64,000 nt of DNA from Eunapius fragilis (GCA_963681505.1 OY811990.1:554679-618678), one strand, 5' to 3'. Shown: positions 35,601 through 48,100, counted from the first letter of the stretch. Numbers and translations: made by a program. Notes: generated by a model from the letters alone, not told the origin.

Positions 35601-38600
35601 ATTTTCTGAATTTCACTATTGGCCTGTTCTTCCATGTTCTTTTTGAAATTCTCTTGTTGCTGCAGGTAATCCTTTGAAAGCCGTTCTTTTTCTCTGCTGT
35701 GCTCCAACTGTAGAGTATTTATCTCTTTATCATACATGCTTTTGAGTTGCTCCTTTAGCAGTTTGATTCTCATTGCTTCTCCTTCATCTTGCTCATGTAG
35801 CTGTGAACTGGCCAGCTCTGCAGAAAGCCTAGCAATATGTGCAACATGTTCTTGAACTACCAGGTCATGTGCTGCCTTTTGCTGATACATTGCACTTTCC
35901 ACTTCTCCTTTATGTTTAAGTGATAACTCAGCAAGCTGTGCATTAAGTGCCCGACACTCAGTTTCAGAATCTAACAAATGCTTCCGCAGTTCTAGAACTT
36001 GTTGCTGATTGAGATCAACAGCTTCTTTAGTCTGAACATCAATTTTAGTTTGTGAAGGTCTATCCGAATCAAAGGTTAAGTCAAATATTGATTCTTGTTC
36101 TTGTTTGTCAACTTTTCTAACCAGCCTATCGGCATCTTTGCTAGTCAAACCAATCGAAGATTCTAGTGCAACATGATCTATCGCAGGCACCATACCCACT
36201 AAGGATATGTCAGGGCTGAATCCCTGGGGGAAAAAGTAGAAAATGTATAATCATTACAGTAGGGCTTAAGAACACCATGTATGTAATATGAATTGCCTCC
36301 ATTGAGGACAGTGGATCATGAGTATTTGTGTATACTAATGGAAATGTCATCAGTACACACATGTGTACAACACTACAGCTGCAAGCTGTACAAGTACATG
36401 TAGCTGTGTAATTGGCATACCATTTAAATTAAACTAACTCTTGCAATTACCATGTAATGAATGAATGCGAGCAAAAACAGTAGGATAACATACAAAATGT
36501 AGCATTTGAGGATTTGGCTACTCAGTTTTTATAACAATTGTCAAATATGTAAGGTAATGCAACCACGTACATGCAAATGTCACAGCTATCTTTAGTCACA
36601 GTGTGCAGCTTAGGATCTAAGTTTGGGCAAAGTTTGGGCACGATTTGCATTGACCAGATGCTACTACCTTTGGCATAACCTTTAGCACCTAGTACTGGTA
36701 AACATGCCCTATTGCACGTCCGACTATCATTGTGGAAAGTTTATAGGAATTTGAAGGACAAGTACTAGGGAGCACAGTGGCAGAACAACAGCTCAAGTGG
36801 TCTCAATGAAGGACGTTTTAGCAGGAGCCATTAGTGAGCACTAATACACACAAACTTCCTAGTCAAGAGGCCCGCTGTCTAGGTCCAGTTGTGTTGCTCC
36901 TAATGATGGGTACCATTCATTGGGCTGCCCCACTGCTCAGTGCATGCATGGTCGAGTGCAAATGGTGACGTGTTTGACGAAAGCATGCAGCATTGATTTG
37001 TCAGACGATATATATATATATATATACACATTGGATCACATGTACCTATAGCAGTTTTGTTGTTTGCAAGGAAAGGGGATAAACAAATTCTGTCTTGCAA
37101 TAGAGTTAATAGCAATCAAGATCGTTAAGCAAGCAATAGCTATACAATCACAATTAATCACTATTCCCCACTTTATCTTCTGCATGTACATATATATGCA
37201 CACAGTTATTTTGCATGCACACATATAGCTATATAGCGTGGAGCATTTCATCACTGTGGAAAACTTATTGCAGTCATTACAATAGACAACTAGTACTGTA
37301 ATTATGACGCCCTGCGATAAATTTCACGTTTGTAAGTGGCAAATCAGTTGTTCTAATTGACAGGATTGGTTTTTAAGGCATGCAACTGCTACAATACTTG
37401 TAAACGGACCAACTACTGTACAACAGAAAGTGCTTGTTGTATTTGAAGCTGATATAGTTAAGGTAGTGTGTAGTAAACTAAGTTTAATGCAGAGAAATAC
37501 TTCTATAGGTACTAGGGACAGCGCGTGTCCATTGTTAAGGCTAAGATGTCAGCATATGTTCTAACAGAAGCATTTAACGAGTGATCCTAACCAATCCTAT
37601 GCTGTGAATTAGTGACCAGCATTTTACACTCATTCCTTATCCAATTAAATCATCCAGAGTCATAGCCTTGACTGCGTATTAGTAGTTTCTCTCTCTCTCT
37701 GTTGTAAATACGTATGTGTATGTGCTAGTTCATCTATGTTGGACAACCCCTAGGGCTTCTACCCTGGGACCACCACCAAACCATAACACCATGACCAGCG
37801 TCACCCATTGGTCCCTGTAGGCACAGTGGTATACAGCACAGCTGCTACATGACTGACTGTGGGCACCGGCCTCCATTATAGGTCAAACATAATACTAACA
37901 CAAGTCTCAGTATACGAATGGTCCCAATTGTGGGAGCAATTAGATGGCATTAATAGATGTTTCTAATCAGAGGGCTGTTCTATAGGTCAGCGAAAGTTTC
38001 ACTTCAAAACGTTTGATTAAGAATGCCATTGAAAGAATACAGCCAATACCGTGTGGCCTCTTTCTAATGTCACCCTGATTGAAGCTAGTTGGGGGTGGGT
38101 GGGGGCAGCTATGGCAACTGGGTCTCCTCACACAGCCACTTTCCTTGCCATAGACCAGGCCAGCTCTAAAGCAAAAATGGCTGCAAGATTTATGGCCATC
38201 TCTTGTGAGGTCGGTGACCAGCGTCATCTTAGTAAAGGAGTTACCAACTGTGTTAGATCGTATGTTTAATACCCCTATACATGTAGCACCATGGTTCCCA
38301 CTAACAAATCATATTTTGACCTCTGTTTGATCCAAGATGACCTTCGAAAGCAAGTTGCCTTAACCTTAAGTTTGCAAATAAATTGTCATGGCAACCATTT
38401 TGCACCATTCAAGATTAAATATATGAATCCCAATAAAAAAATCAGAAGGCTAACCCTTTGGGTCATGACATGGGAGCTTGGTCATGACTTTTGGTATTGA
38501 TTGTATTCTTGGAACATAACAAGGACAAGAAATAATATTAAAAAAAACAGGACCCACAGTATCTGCTTTAATAGTGTGTACCATATGTAGCTCTTAAGTC

Positions 38601-39055
38601 AGGGGGCAGGCTGGCCACACTGATTACATCTCTGGTGATAATGCATTGAGCTAATTGCATTACAAAACTTAAATGTATTGTCCTCAAACTACTAAAGTCA
38701 TGGAAACACCAGAGCACATAACCCTCTGAGGTCTGTAGGAGAGGAGGAGGGTAGTGTGTGTGTTCTGCTGGCCTATTTGCAAGATGCAATCATTAGGTTT
38801 AATCATAAGCATGTGATGTCACGGGATACAGTGTATGCCATGTGACCTCTGATCGTCTAGCCTGCAAACTGAGTGGTCCACTTATTGCAGGGTCGTATCT
38901 GTTTGGGCCAGACATTTGAAAGTTTCAAGCCACACTCCTTTCGCAGCTCATCACAGCGGAGGTACCCAACCCGTTACATATATATGTAACACATTGAAAA
39001 CATGCCAAAGAACTGAACAATTATTTGTAAAGAATTTTGCTAAGGAGCCAACCTT

Positions 39056-39099
<44 letters not shown>

Positions 39100-40442
39100 G
39101 GCAATGGGTACTGTGAAGAGCTGCTATAAGAGTAGCTAAAGAACATGTGTCCAAACCTCTAACAACCCAAACAGGTACAGACTTATACAATGCACAGCCG
39201 TGAAACATTGCTAGACTGCTGAAATGTGGGAACACCAAATACTTTGTTTCCTGTACCCTGCAATACATGTATACCCAGTACATTTAACCTTTGAACACCA
39301 CCATATCCATGACAAGTTGTTTTTTGGAATGATGATATGTATTAATCCTTTATGGAAAGTGAAAATCATATTCAATTGATTAGAACAACTCCAATTTAAC
39401 AAAATCAATATTTGTTTACGTCGGTTCTACACCAACATAAAGCTCAGAAGCATTATTGATAAGATTGAAGGAGAATAAACAAAGGTGGTTGTGACTATTC
39501 GAACAGCATTCATGTTATCATATTACAGATAGGGCTTTGAGATTTAAACAGCTTTGCTTTTAAAATATATATACAAAACCAAAACATATCACAATCACAT
39601 ACACCAGAACTATACACCTTTTGCACAATGAAATAATGCCATAATTTTAGCTGATAGGATGAATATCACTTACTCTGCCATGAATATGATGGTTAATGTG
39701 GGAGCATATACCCATGTCTTTACATGTCTTATGCCAATTATGCATATAGACATGGTCTTTGCAAATAAAATCTCCAAAAGAAGAATTCAACCCAACAAAA
39801 CTAAGTGTACTGTCATTTAATTTGTTTTTAATACTTATATGGTGCATGTATGTATCACATCACATGATCAGTATGTTTCCTTGACTACTTTGTATCCACT
39901 TCAACTGAATGCAATAACCTTGGAGTTGACCTGACACTAAGTATGTTAAACACAATGCGTGCATTAAACCAGTCAACTTTTAACAGATTGTATGCATGTG
40001 TGTAATGAGACATACCAGCGGATATGACATACTCGCTGCAGACATTTCTAACGATGCAGCACTACTTTCACTCCACGGCAGTGGGGAAACATTAGTGTCA
40101 GCCTGCACATGCAGTGCAGTGCTGATGTCACTTGAGGAAGTTGGTTCGCTCCTGCTATTGTCGCTAGATTCCTCATATTCTGTGGGTTTCTTCTTGCTCT
40201 TTTTTGCCTTCTTCTTTTGATAAGCAAGCAGCTGAAATGTTAGGAACAGCATAACAGTATATACTACCCTTCTTAGTCCTTCGTTATCGCAGCTGGTTAA
40301 TATACTAGTACACTACAGCCTTGTGTAATGTACAAAAGAAACCAATTGCAGCAAAGCGAACAAAATTATCCAATACAAAGTGAAGACATACCGCTTCTTT
40401 CCCAGCTTGCAGCTTTGACTTGCGTTCGCTTTCGTCTTCCAT
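16875..40442 (-). CDS. AKAP9: Pericentrin/AKAP9-family centrosomal scaffold with PACT domain
   Basis: Giant coiled-coil scaffold expected at the pericentriolar material. Twenty-two exons, in order: 40392-40442, 40016-40231, 32852-36223, 29938-32328, 29832-29888, 29369-29520, 29174-29300, 28301-28736, 28160-28227, 26642-28036, 26185-26509, 25905-25978, 25575-25639, 25121-25220, 25009-25062, 24822-24944, 24598-24717, 24162-24237, 24030-24084, 17929-18631, 17696-17785, 16875-17342. All are GT-AG and phase-consistent; the product is about 3505 residues (human pericentrin about 3340, AKAP9 about 3910). The start MEDESERKSKLQAGKEA and the following Lys-rich, Ser/Glu-rich segment resemble both paralogs. 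Residues 90 to about 3200 are mostly heptad coiled coil, interrupted around 2123-2290. The last exon has the PACT signature RRRSLLFQKKYLQ, then DAFYQTQQASL, then MGA and a basic RIAVLTVQSIVRIRLL segment. It may represent the pre-duplication ancestor, so the symbol is approximate. Small extra exons in the 3.8-kb intron 2 cannot be excluded. Confidence 0.9.
17405..17480. repeat. G-rich tandem tract in scaffold-gene intron 21
   Basis: Three copies of a unit like ggggtacatctaggcacat with poly-G runs of up to 19 bases (about 17415-17433). It lies about 60 bp upstream of the PACT exon (minus strand). Confidence 0.75.
18708..19398. repeat. 17-bp minisatellite in scaffold-gene intron 19, main part
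   Basis: About 40 copies of ggtgtgatgatgaccca or the ggtgaccca variant. The array stops abruptly at a transposon end at 19401 and resumes beyond the other end at 23879 (23879-24015). The two parts were one array before insertion. Confidence 0.92.
20345..21900. repeat. 36-bp satellite array inside the transposon
   Basis: Around 40 imperfect copies of a unit made of ccatgtacccactgtaagca followed by gctggaccccctgccc. Copies vary in length and in the number of C residues. The variable spacing and lack of unique spacers rule out a CRISPR array. Overlapping ORFs on both strands come from the repeat. Confidence 0.93.
22889..23203 (+). pseudogene. Transposon-borne ORF, C-terminal fragment
   Basis: Open for about 100 codons after a possible acceptor (ttggcag) near 22884. 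It reads VKGNYVACMYDKKVWYGTV, then LLIRFMHPSGGMNKFVFPES, then DDTCWIEESDILCTI. This arrangement (YVAC-YD-W-G-V, FMHP-G, FxxP, D-CW, ILC) is one I associate with the C-terminal part of uncharacterised transposon-linked proteins in marine animals; the fold may be a small beta-barrel. No upstream partner ORF is intact. It lies antisense to the scaffold gene, inside its intron 19. Confidence 0.5.
23879..24015. repeat. 17-bp minisatellite, remainder
   Basis: About eight copies of the same ggtgtgatgatgaccca unit as at 18708-19398, on the far side of the inserted transposon and next to the exon 19 donor. Confidence 0.9.
25230..25568. repeat. 21-bp minisatellite filling scaffold-gene intron 13
   Basis: About 16 copies of caggctatggtaaggtgtcag fill almost the whole 354-bp intron between exons 13 (25575-25639) and 14 (25121-25220). 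On the transcribed minus strand each unit supplies a ctgac branch-point-like word and an ag dinucleotide. Because 21 is a multiple of 3, reading frames stay open across it. Confidence 0.93.
25696..25768. repeat. (CA)n microsatellite in scaffold-gene intron 12
   Basis: About 35 ca dinucleotides interrupted by a few g bases, close upstream of exon 13 on the minus strand, where it reads as TG. Confidence 0.92.
29572..29628. repeat. (CA)n microsatellite in scaffold-gene intron 5
   Basis: About 28 uninterrupted ca dinucleotides, roughly 50 bp upstream of exon 6 on the minus strand. Confidence 0.93.
36224..40015 (-). other. Scaffold-gene intron 2 (3.8 kb), no gene seen
   Basis: Contains a (TA)n run near 37008-37025 and a (TG)n run at 39058-39097. 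A 66-codon minus ORF at 39647-39847 has several His and Cys residues but no recognised pattern and no supporting splice phase. Small extra exons cannot be ruled out by eye. Confidence 0.5.
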
Positions 40443-40552
40443 TGGCAATTTTTCACACAAATGCAACACCAACCGCCATATTTAAGCCACATCACGTGAT
40501 TGTCGGGTGCCTTTATGCCACGTACGTAGATTTTTGTTTTGAAGGTGTAGCA
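40443..40552. promoter_or_regulatory. 110-bp bidirectional promoter, scaffold gene / PPM1H-like gene
   Basis: The two ATG codons face away from each other with only 110 bp between them. The interval has a YY1-like site (accgccatatt, 40472-40482) and a palindromic E-box (tcacgtga, 40492-40499). There is no clear TATA box. YY1 and CACGTG elements are known in vertebrate bidirectional and housekeeping promoters; use here is inferred. Confidence 0.6.
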
Positions 40553-41986
40553 ATGGAAGGCATTAACTCTATTCCACATATATCAGAGCGCAGCAAAGCC
40601 TCGGAGAAGCTACCCGTTCGATATGAAAACGCAAGACCAGTGTTCCTTGAAGTTGATAAAAAACTGTTGGATTCGGCTCAAGACCACGGCCAGCGACTGA
40701 TACTCACCCCAAACGATGTTAACAAGATGCCATGGAATGTAGGTTTTGCAGAGGCGATAAATGCGGGCAAGACGCTCTACGTCAACGAAGATCAAGCTTG
40801 CATTCACGTCTCCAGTCTGGTTATCCCACCCTCGGGGGACAAAACCGCTCCAACCATTCTCCCGTACATTCTTTTTGGGATCTTTGACGGCCATGCCGGG
40901 ACAGGTGCTGCTTTGACTGCCGCTAATACTCTTCACCGCCATATTAAGGGTAGACTGGACGCTGTGAAGCACTTCCTTGCTCAGGAACAGGCCGAAGTAA
41001 TAGCAGAGGATGACCCGGGCCTTGGCTGCATAACGGAGCCAATCCCTACCGATTCCCTAGTTACCGGAGCGCTCGAAGAGGCCTTCGCGGAGATGGATGA
41101 TCAGATCAGGAGGGAGCGCGAGACTTATCGGATCAAAGGCGGCTGTACGGCTATAGTGGCCCTCTTTCTGCAGTCCAAAATTTATGTCGCCAACGCGGGG
41201 GACTGCCGGGCCATTTTGCTTCTGAACAACGCGTCCAGGATCCACGAGCTCTCGATGGACTTCACCCCAGAGACCGATCGCAAGAGGTTGCAGTCGCTGG
41301 CTTACTTGCAACCGCAGTTGCTGGGGAGATACTTTGGCAGGATCGAGTACCAGAGACGCCTCAGGAAGAGGGACATCGGCACGAGGGTGCTCTACAGGGA
41401 CAGGCACATGGCGGGCTGGGCCTACCGCACCGTGGATGAGGACGACGTCAACCGCGTGCCGATGATCATTGGGCACGGCAAGCGAGCACGTTTGATGGCG
41501 ACCATAGGCACCACCCGAGGATTTGGGGATCACGATCTGGAGGCCCCTGGCGGGCAGTGGATAAAACCGTTCCTTACCCCGATACCCGAAGTGCGTGTGT
41601 TTGATTTATCGACTGAAAACTTTGCTCCAAATGATATTCTGATTGTGGCATCTGATGGACTGTGGGAGAGGCTGACCAACGAAGAGGCCCAGGAGTGTGT
41701 TCAAAAGGTATATTCAACACAAAGCATCAACGAGAGTTTTTATACTAACATTGCTCAAGAATTGGTGTCGGCCGCGCGAGGCACCTTTGGTAAACGGGGT
41801 TGGAGAACAGCCAAAGACCAGGTCGCTAGTGGGGACGACATCACATGCTTTGTGATACCGCTGCATAACCACAGGACTCCACCAAAGGCAGGATGTCTTG
41901 GTGAAGAAATCGATATCGTGGACATCCCTGCCCCAATGGTGGCCGTTGGAGGCGTGGAGGCTGTAACTCAGAACCCAGGGGTGTGA
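40553..41986 (+). CDS. PPM1H/PPM1J/PPM1M-like Mg/Mn-dependent Ser/Thr phosphatase
   Basis: A 477-residue, intronless PP2C-family phosphatase. The N-terminal SEKLPVRYENARPVFLEV and WNVGFAEAINAGK (about 18-34 and 61-73) are characteristic of the PPM1H/J/M branch. Catalytic motifs follow in order: NEDQA (78-82), FDGHAG (111-116), GGCTA (196-200), NAGDCRA (214-220), TRGFGDHDL (321-329), ASDGLWE (366-372) and GDDIT (427-431), with the metal-binding Asp residues present. The 244-315 insert also fits this branch. The open frame continues upstream of ATG 40553 as far as 40328, overlapping exon 1 of the opposite gene, so the internal ATG at the conserved start is chosen. The CDS is GC-richer than its surroundings; with no introns, a retrocopy origin is possible. 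An ATTAAA lies near 42073. Confidence 0.93.
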   Translation: MEGINSIPHISERSKASEKLPVRYENARPVFLEVDKKLLDSAQDHGQRLILTPNDVNKMPWNVGFAEAINAGKTLYVNEDQACIHVSSLVIPPSGDKTAPTILPYILFGIFDGHAGTGAALTAANTLHRHIKGRLDAVKHFLAQEQAEVIAEDDPGLGCITEPIPTDSLVTGALEEAFAEMDDQIRRERETYRIKGGCTAIVALFLQSKIYVANAGDCRAILLLNNASRIHELSMDFTPETDRKRLQSLAYLQPQLLGRYFGRIEYQRRLRKRDIGTRVLYRDRHMAGWAYRTVDEDDVNRVPMIIGHGKRARLMATIGTTRGFGDHDLEAPGGQWIKPFLTPIPEVRVFDLSTENFAPNDILIVASDGLWERLTNEEAQECVQKVYSTQSINESFYTNIAQELVSAARGTFGKRGWRTAKDQVASGDDITCFVIPLHNHRTPPKAGCLGEEIDIVDIPAPMVAVGGVEAVTQNPGV

Positions 41987-42138
41987 TTGTTGTGTGATAG
42001 AAAGTGATTGTTGTAGGTGTGTGTGTTCAAAATGTGTCATCTGTTTTGAAAAGAAAAAGAAAAAAACGATTGATTAAAAATTAGGCCAATGGCCTGGGAA
42101 CGAGGGTCGTTAATGATTGGTCGCTTTTGAACCTTAGA

Positions 42139-45100
42139 ATGGCCACGGAGTGTAGTGAGATGTTTACTCGAGTCATTAGGAAAAGGGTAGCAGTTGAAGA
42201 TGGGGCCACCTCTAGTGACGTTAAGGGAGAAGACGCAAGGCTGCGAGCTCCTGGAGTCGATTGGAATTCAATAGTCGATCTACGAGACCTCTGCCTTGCG
42301 GACTTCAAGGGAAAGATCCAATCAGTCTTTGAAACGCTGTTACACAGAATTGGAGAAGCGAGGTATGCTATGTTACGTGCTTGTGTTGTGTTAGTTGGTA
42401 CTGTTGAACCCCGGCAGTTGAGGAACCAAGGGGTTATACAGGAGTTCCTATTTCCGCGCCATATTTTAAGTAGGCCTGATTGTTAGTGGGCTCCAATATC
42501 CTACTGCATTTGTTAAACCAATAAGTTGTGGTGGTCATAATACCAAACCAGTACATGTTGTCCTCCCACCCCCCCCCCACTCCTCCCGCCACATTATTTT
42601 ATCCTTACGTTGGTGCCAGTGCATGGTGTAGTCGACAAAGTTGTGATTGACGCTCGCTATAATGTTCCCTAGATGGGAGGGAGTGGAACCATCTCCCTCA
42701 GCCCTGCTCATAGGACTCGCGCTCTCGTTCCGCGACACATGACACATGCAGCTAGCCGCCTACGCCCACATTATGGCCACAGTAAGAGCATAAAAACACC
42801 GGCGAATCATAAAAAAATGATGGAGGGGTACCACCCCTCCCAAGCTTGACGTCCACGTCAAACACAACTTTGTCGACCCTCACGACGTGCACTGGCGTCC
42901 AGGACAAATAACGGAAGGAGACTGCATAAGTGCGTGCCTATTAACATTTAGACACGAGGGTTCAAGTGGTACAACGTACATGCACCATGCAGTTTCAGTC
43001 GGACTGTGGCCACTGGCCCTTCGTTGGCCCTCGCACAGCCAGACAAATCTGGCCCATAGAGCCAATCCTTTCTATGATGTAATGTTTTTAGCGTCTACAC
43101 AAACTGTGTGCTTGTATGTGCTCATCGTGCTGTTCATTTATTTAAACATTTGCAAACCCAGGCAGTGAAAAACTTCCTGGAGGTTTATAGAAGTGAAACA
43201 TCAGTGGTTCGCTTAGGAGACCTTTCGTTGCAGGCTGTTGAATTAAAGCCAGTTCCACTGTATCCATTGCTTAATTAGCTGAACAGCTGGAAGTCCTTGC
43301 ATTCTGCCTGAACACTCTGTCAGGGCAAGTGTGTGAGCTTTGGAAAATGGGTACTGCACAAAGTATCCTACAAAGCGGAGATGTGTCCAACAGTGCATGG
43401 TCATTAGATCAGTGAGCATAATAATAGTGGATGAATATGGATCCTGTACTTGAGGGGTTGGCAGAAGCACCCATCCTCAGATATCTTAGAAGGATACCCA
43501 TTACCCTACTCCCTTTCTCATCCATATGTAACTATGAAGGGTAGACTCAGGGGATGAGATAGATATGTAATCCTGTCACAACTTTAGCTAAGTCTATAGC
43601 TTCAAGGACACTGCAATCGCCTGCTAGATCCTTGGCACATCCAGGGTTGCCATAAATAACCCCAACAGAACGGCTAGGCAGCAACAGCAGGCTCTTCCCA
43701 AGCAATAGGCTTTTCCCTAGCGACAGTGTCTTCCCTAACAACAGACACTTCCCTAGTGACAAGCTTTCCCCTAGTGACAGGTTCTTCCCTAGCGACAGGG
43801 TCTTCCCTGTCAGCAGGCACTTCCCTAACAATGGTTCCTTGGGAGAACCGATCCTTTTACAATTATAGTACCCTCTTGCATATCCACTTAACTTAAACAT
43901 GACATGCCTAATCGCAATTTATTTTTGCTCACCAAATTAGGGACCTTTACACGTTAACTACATTACTTAAGGATTAGCAAGGGTAAGGATTGTATTTTAG
44001 GAGGAATATATCAGTGCAACTGCCATGTAAATCTGCAGTGAAACAAAATGATACAATTTTGGGTACCATCCCCTTTAAAAATCCCCTTGTTTCTTTATTC
44101 TTAATAAGTCTGATTTTGAGAGCCTCTCTTTAAGATCCCAGCATCACTTAAGAGATGACCTGGTTTTGATTGGAAGAGTATATATACTATCTTAGAACCA
44201 TTTCCGTGAGAATTTAATACTTTTTCTGTCAAACCCAACTTTAGGAAAATTAGTTGGAAAAGTGCCAATCATGTGGAAAAGTACGTTTTAGCTTAGTTAA
44301 ACTATCGCAGAGATGTTTGCCGTTATTTCTAGCCTCACATGTATAGCATTGGCTAACCAGTATGCACTCATAGTGACGTGGTTTGCTGTTTTTCGGTTCT
44401 CGAGCGTAGCCGAGTGCACTTTTTTCTGAAGCTGTTGATAGCATGCCTGGATGCACTTTTAGACTTCATTTGGTACCAAACTAAGACCACAGTAGTTATC
44501 GTACTCTATACTACGATGGCACGGTTCTTGCAGAACACAGCTGTGCCTCCTATCCAGGCCATATACTTTTCCACTAATTAATTGTGGTCTGGGGATTTCA
44601 TGGTATGGCGCTCGTATGTTCGTTGAAGCATAAGAAGCCGGTTTCCGATCGTTGCGATGCTGGAACAAATTGTACCAAATGTTGCCCATGCCAACCACAA
44701 ACTAGAGGTCGTCCAAGGAAGTCGGATGAATCTGAGACTCCATATCGGATCAATCCTGAAAGGGAAGCTAGAGTCCATTCTGCACGTGGCACAGATGTAT
44801 CTGTTGGGATGGCGGTTGAGGATTGCAGTGGGCCTACATGTAGCTCACACACCTATCGCCATGTGTCATCGCAAGCACACATTGAGATACTGGACTGCAT
44901 GGGCTGCGAGGATTATGATAGTAGCGTACGAAGACTCCCGCATGTCGATGTTAGGCAGCAAGTGCTATACGTGACCAATGACGAGATCGACACTGCTGGT
45001 ATGCATCGGGTAGAAAATGTGTTTTGGAGAGGAGTCAAGGCATGGGCCCGCATTTTACTTCCAAATCTCAGGCTAAAAGCTGATGCCGATTTGAAGAACT

Positions 45101-48100
45101 GCACTCAGCATAAAGTCTGTTGTGGCTGCCATAGGAGAGATCACTGAGGCTGAGCCAATTGATGATGATCAGGTCCCCTCTGTTGCTGCACCACCGTTAG
45201 AATGGGCATGCTTACCACTATTCCCACCACCATCAGGGATGTGCTTGTTCATGAGAAACGGTACACATCAACCAACGCAAGGTGATTTCTTGTTCCTCTA
45301 GCCAGTCTTCCAAGTGCACAAGTAGCATTCCTCCTTGCAATCAGTAAAAGCTCTGCTAAACGTTTGCTATTTCAAGCCAAGGTGGATAAACTCTACCTTA
45401 TACATGGTGTGGAGCTTGAAGAGCATAGTGGGACGCAGTCTCGAGTACACAGGGATGTGATCCACTCTGCTGTTGATTTTATCTACAGCAATGAAAACAT
45501 TGGTCTTCCAGCGTGGGAAGCGCGTAAACGTTCCCCAAACAGGAATCCCAGATGGAAAGACCTAGAAAATGTGTATGCAATGAGGTCGCTGGTGTTAAAG
45601 CATGATGTAGCCACCAGTACTCTGACAAGTACAAAAATGCTTTGCCTGGGAAGCCACCTATTGGAAAGATATTGTTCTACTCCATTACCAACAACATCAC
45701 AGGTGGTGGAAAGCAGCAGGAAGCATGTGCAGGGGTGGACTACGTCAAGGTCAACTTCCACATTGACAACTTTGTCATGGTGGACAAGATCATTGATGTC
45801 ATTGCACCACTATCAGACCTGGACCACACCCTACGTGACGAGCTGTGTGGCCTCTGTTCCCATGTTTACACGTTCCTCAGCTATGGCTATGCTGTACATG
45901 CAAGGGAGGGGGTGAGGGTAGCAGAGGACAGGGAAGAGCACAGCCATCTGCCCCAGGAGCACGAAGCCCAACAGTTTAAGGCATACAAGGAGCTGGAGAA
46001 GTTGCTTTCAGATCCTCGACATGTATGATATGCCAGCCACTCAGGTGGAGTTTGTGAGACACATTCGAGAGCAACTTAACTGCTGTGGACTAGCAAGGGG
46101 AGCTGTGGGGAGTAAGAGCAATTTTGCCACCACCCATTCACCAGTGTTTCACTGGACCTGGCACCAAACAGGAAACCAAACAGGAATCCAAACGCTGGTG
46201 GTCAACTGGAGTGCAATGCCTGCAGGAGTACTTTTCTGTTCTATGACAGGCTGAGGCGTGTGGCTCTGGCTAGGTTGGATGAGGACCCCACCAGACTGCC
46301 TGAGATGGCTGATGTGCTGCTTGCTTTGCATCAGTGTGAGCGTCGCTCGTATCAGTATATGGCCCATGTCATGCTAGCAGCGCAACAGGCATACCAGATG
46401 AAGATGGCCATAGCTCAAATGGACTGTAAGACTGCCTATGTGGTCTTTGATTTCAAACAGAAGTTCCTGGCAAAAGGATTCCGTGAGGGAGGTGACTCTT
46501 ACTATGGGAAAAAAGGAATGCTTGGTGGGGAGCTGGGGTGCATGTAAAGGCGAACACACTGCAAGATATCAGGAGTGATGAGCCCATCATGAAACCTTAT
46601 GTGGAGATAGACTTCACAGCGGAGAGGGCACGGTTGAAGGACCTGCAGGTAAATGAGGTAAGTGGTTTGGAGGAAGAAGAGGATGGTGGGGAAGGGATGG
46701 AAGAAGAGCATTGTGTCCTGGTGGAGGTGGAGGAAGGTGGGGAGGAGGTGAAGGATGGTGGGGAGGTGGTGGAGGATGGGGAGGAGGCGGAGGATGATGG
46801 GGAGGTGGGGATGGAGGATGGAGATGAGGAGATGGAGGATGATGAGGAGGAGGTGGAGGATGACGAGGTAGTGGTGGAGGATGGTGGGGAGGATTTCGTC
46901 GATTTCCCTATTTGACTAAGATGATTGTGCAGAGCGACAATGCCAAAAACCTTACTGGCAAGCAGACCAAGTTGCTCCTGCCTCAGGTGTGCTCTGCTTA
47001 GGGCTGAAGCTGGTGGCCTACTACCACAACGAGGCACAGAGTGGAAAGGATGTGTGTGACACACACTTCTCCCATCAGCAAACTCGAGTCGATGCTTACT
47101 TGGCGCAGGGAGACGGTGGAAGGAAGATTTCTACACCCAAGCAGCTTGCTGTAGCTCTGATGACCACCTCAGTCAGCAACACAACAGTGTTACTGGTGAA
47201 GCCTGATTTTCAAGCTCCATTCCGCCTTACATGCATCCCTTCTGTAGTTTGTATATATCAGAATTGTATCCACCCACTATGTCACATCTGCAGGCAAACA
47301 GCAGATGATAATGTAGTATAGTCTTGGCCAGAAGGTACCTTCTGTGATTGCGTCCATTCCTTTGTGCCATGCTGCATCACTGATTGCCCCAATGGATGAG
47401 GAGGGCATCAATTTCACAGGTGTTAGTGTGATGCTGAACAGTGACAGCCATGATACATGTGTTCAAGTAATAAAGGAAAAGAGGCGATACAGGAAGAGAT
47501 GTAGGGATATCAGCTAGCGAGAGGAGCTAAGAGTACAAAAGCTACATGCAGATGAGGAGGCTATGAAGACCATTCAAGCAGTTTACCCACAGTGTACTAA
47601 TTGCCACTACCACTTCAAGTCACTGACATTGCTAGACAAGCACATGTGAGATGGTATAAGAGAGCCTCAGGATGTCCTGAGCATCGCAATGAGGCATGCT
47701 AATGAGCTGCTGTCCAAGATGGACTTGTCTGTTGATGGTGCCATGGCTCATGCATCAAACATATTTGTGGATGATGCGGGTGAGATTCCATATGCAGCCT
47801 TTGAACCCAACTTTTATTCTGGTTGGGCTCACGAGAAAGAATATGCACCCTGAGCTGACCTCTACAGTAATCCATATCATACATGAGTGCTGCAAGGCTG
47901 GGGAATGCAGAGATTCTGGCAGGGTGAAGATATCAGCTGATGGTGTGTATGCCCGACTGGAGGAGATGCAGTTACAGAGGATAATTCGTTTGAGATTCGT
48001 GCTGTATACCAAAGCATTGGAACAAAGTCCCAGGATTTGTTAGCTGGTGGTCGTAAGCGTGGAAGGCCCCACAGTCATAGGCAAAAAGAAGTCAAGAGTA

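Noticed and set aside
39647-39847. His/Cys-containing minus ORF as a scaffold exon
   Set aside because: No coiled-coil or conserved pattern and no suitable acceptor and donor in phase.
40328-40552. Upstream extension of the phosphatase ORF by 75 codons
   Set aside because: It overlaps exon 1 of the divergent scaffold gene, lacks family similarity, and the PPM1H-like start follows ATG 40553.
46597-47064. Ser/Pro-rich minus ORF of 155 codons
   Set aside because: Antisense of a Glu/Asp-rich low-complexity part of the transposon relic.
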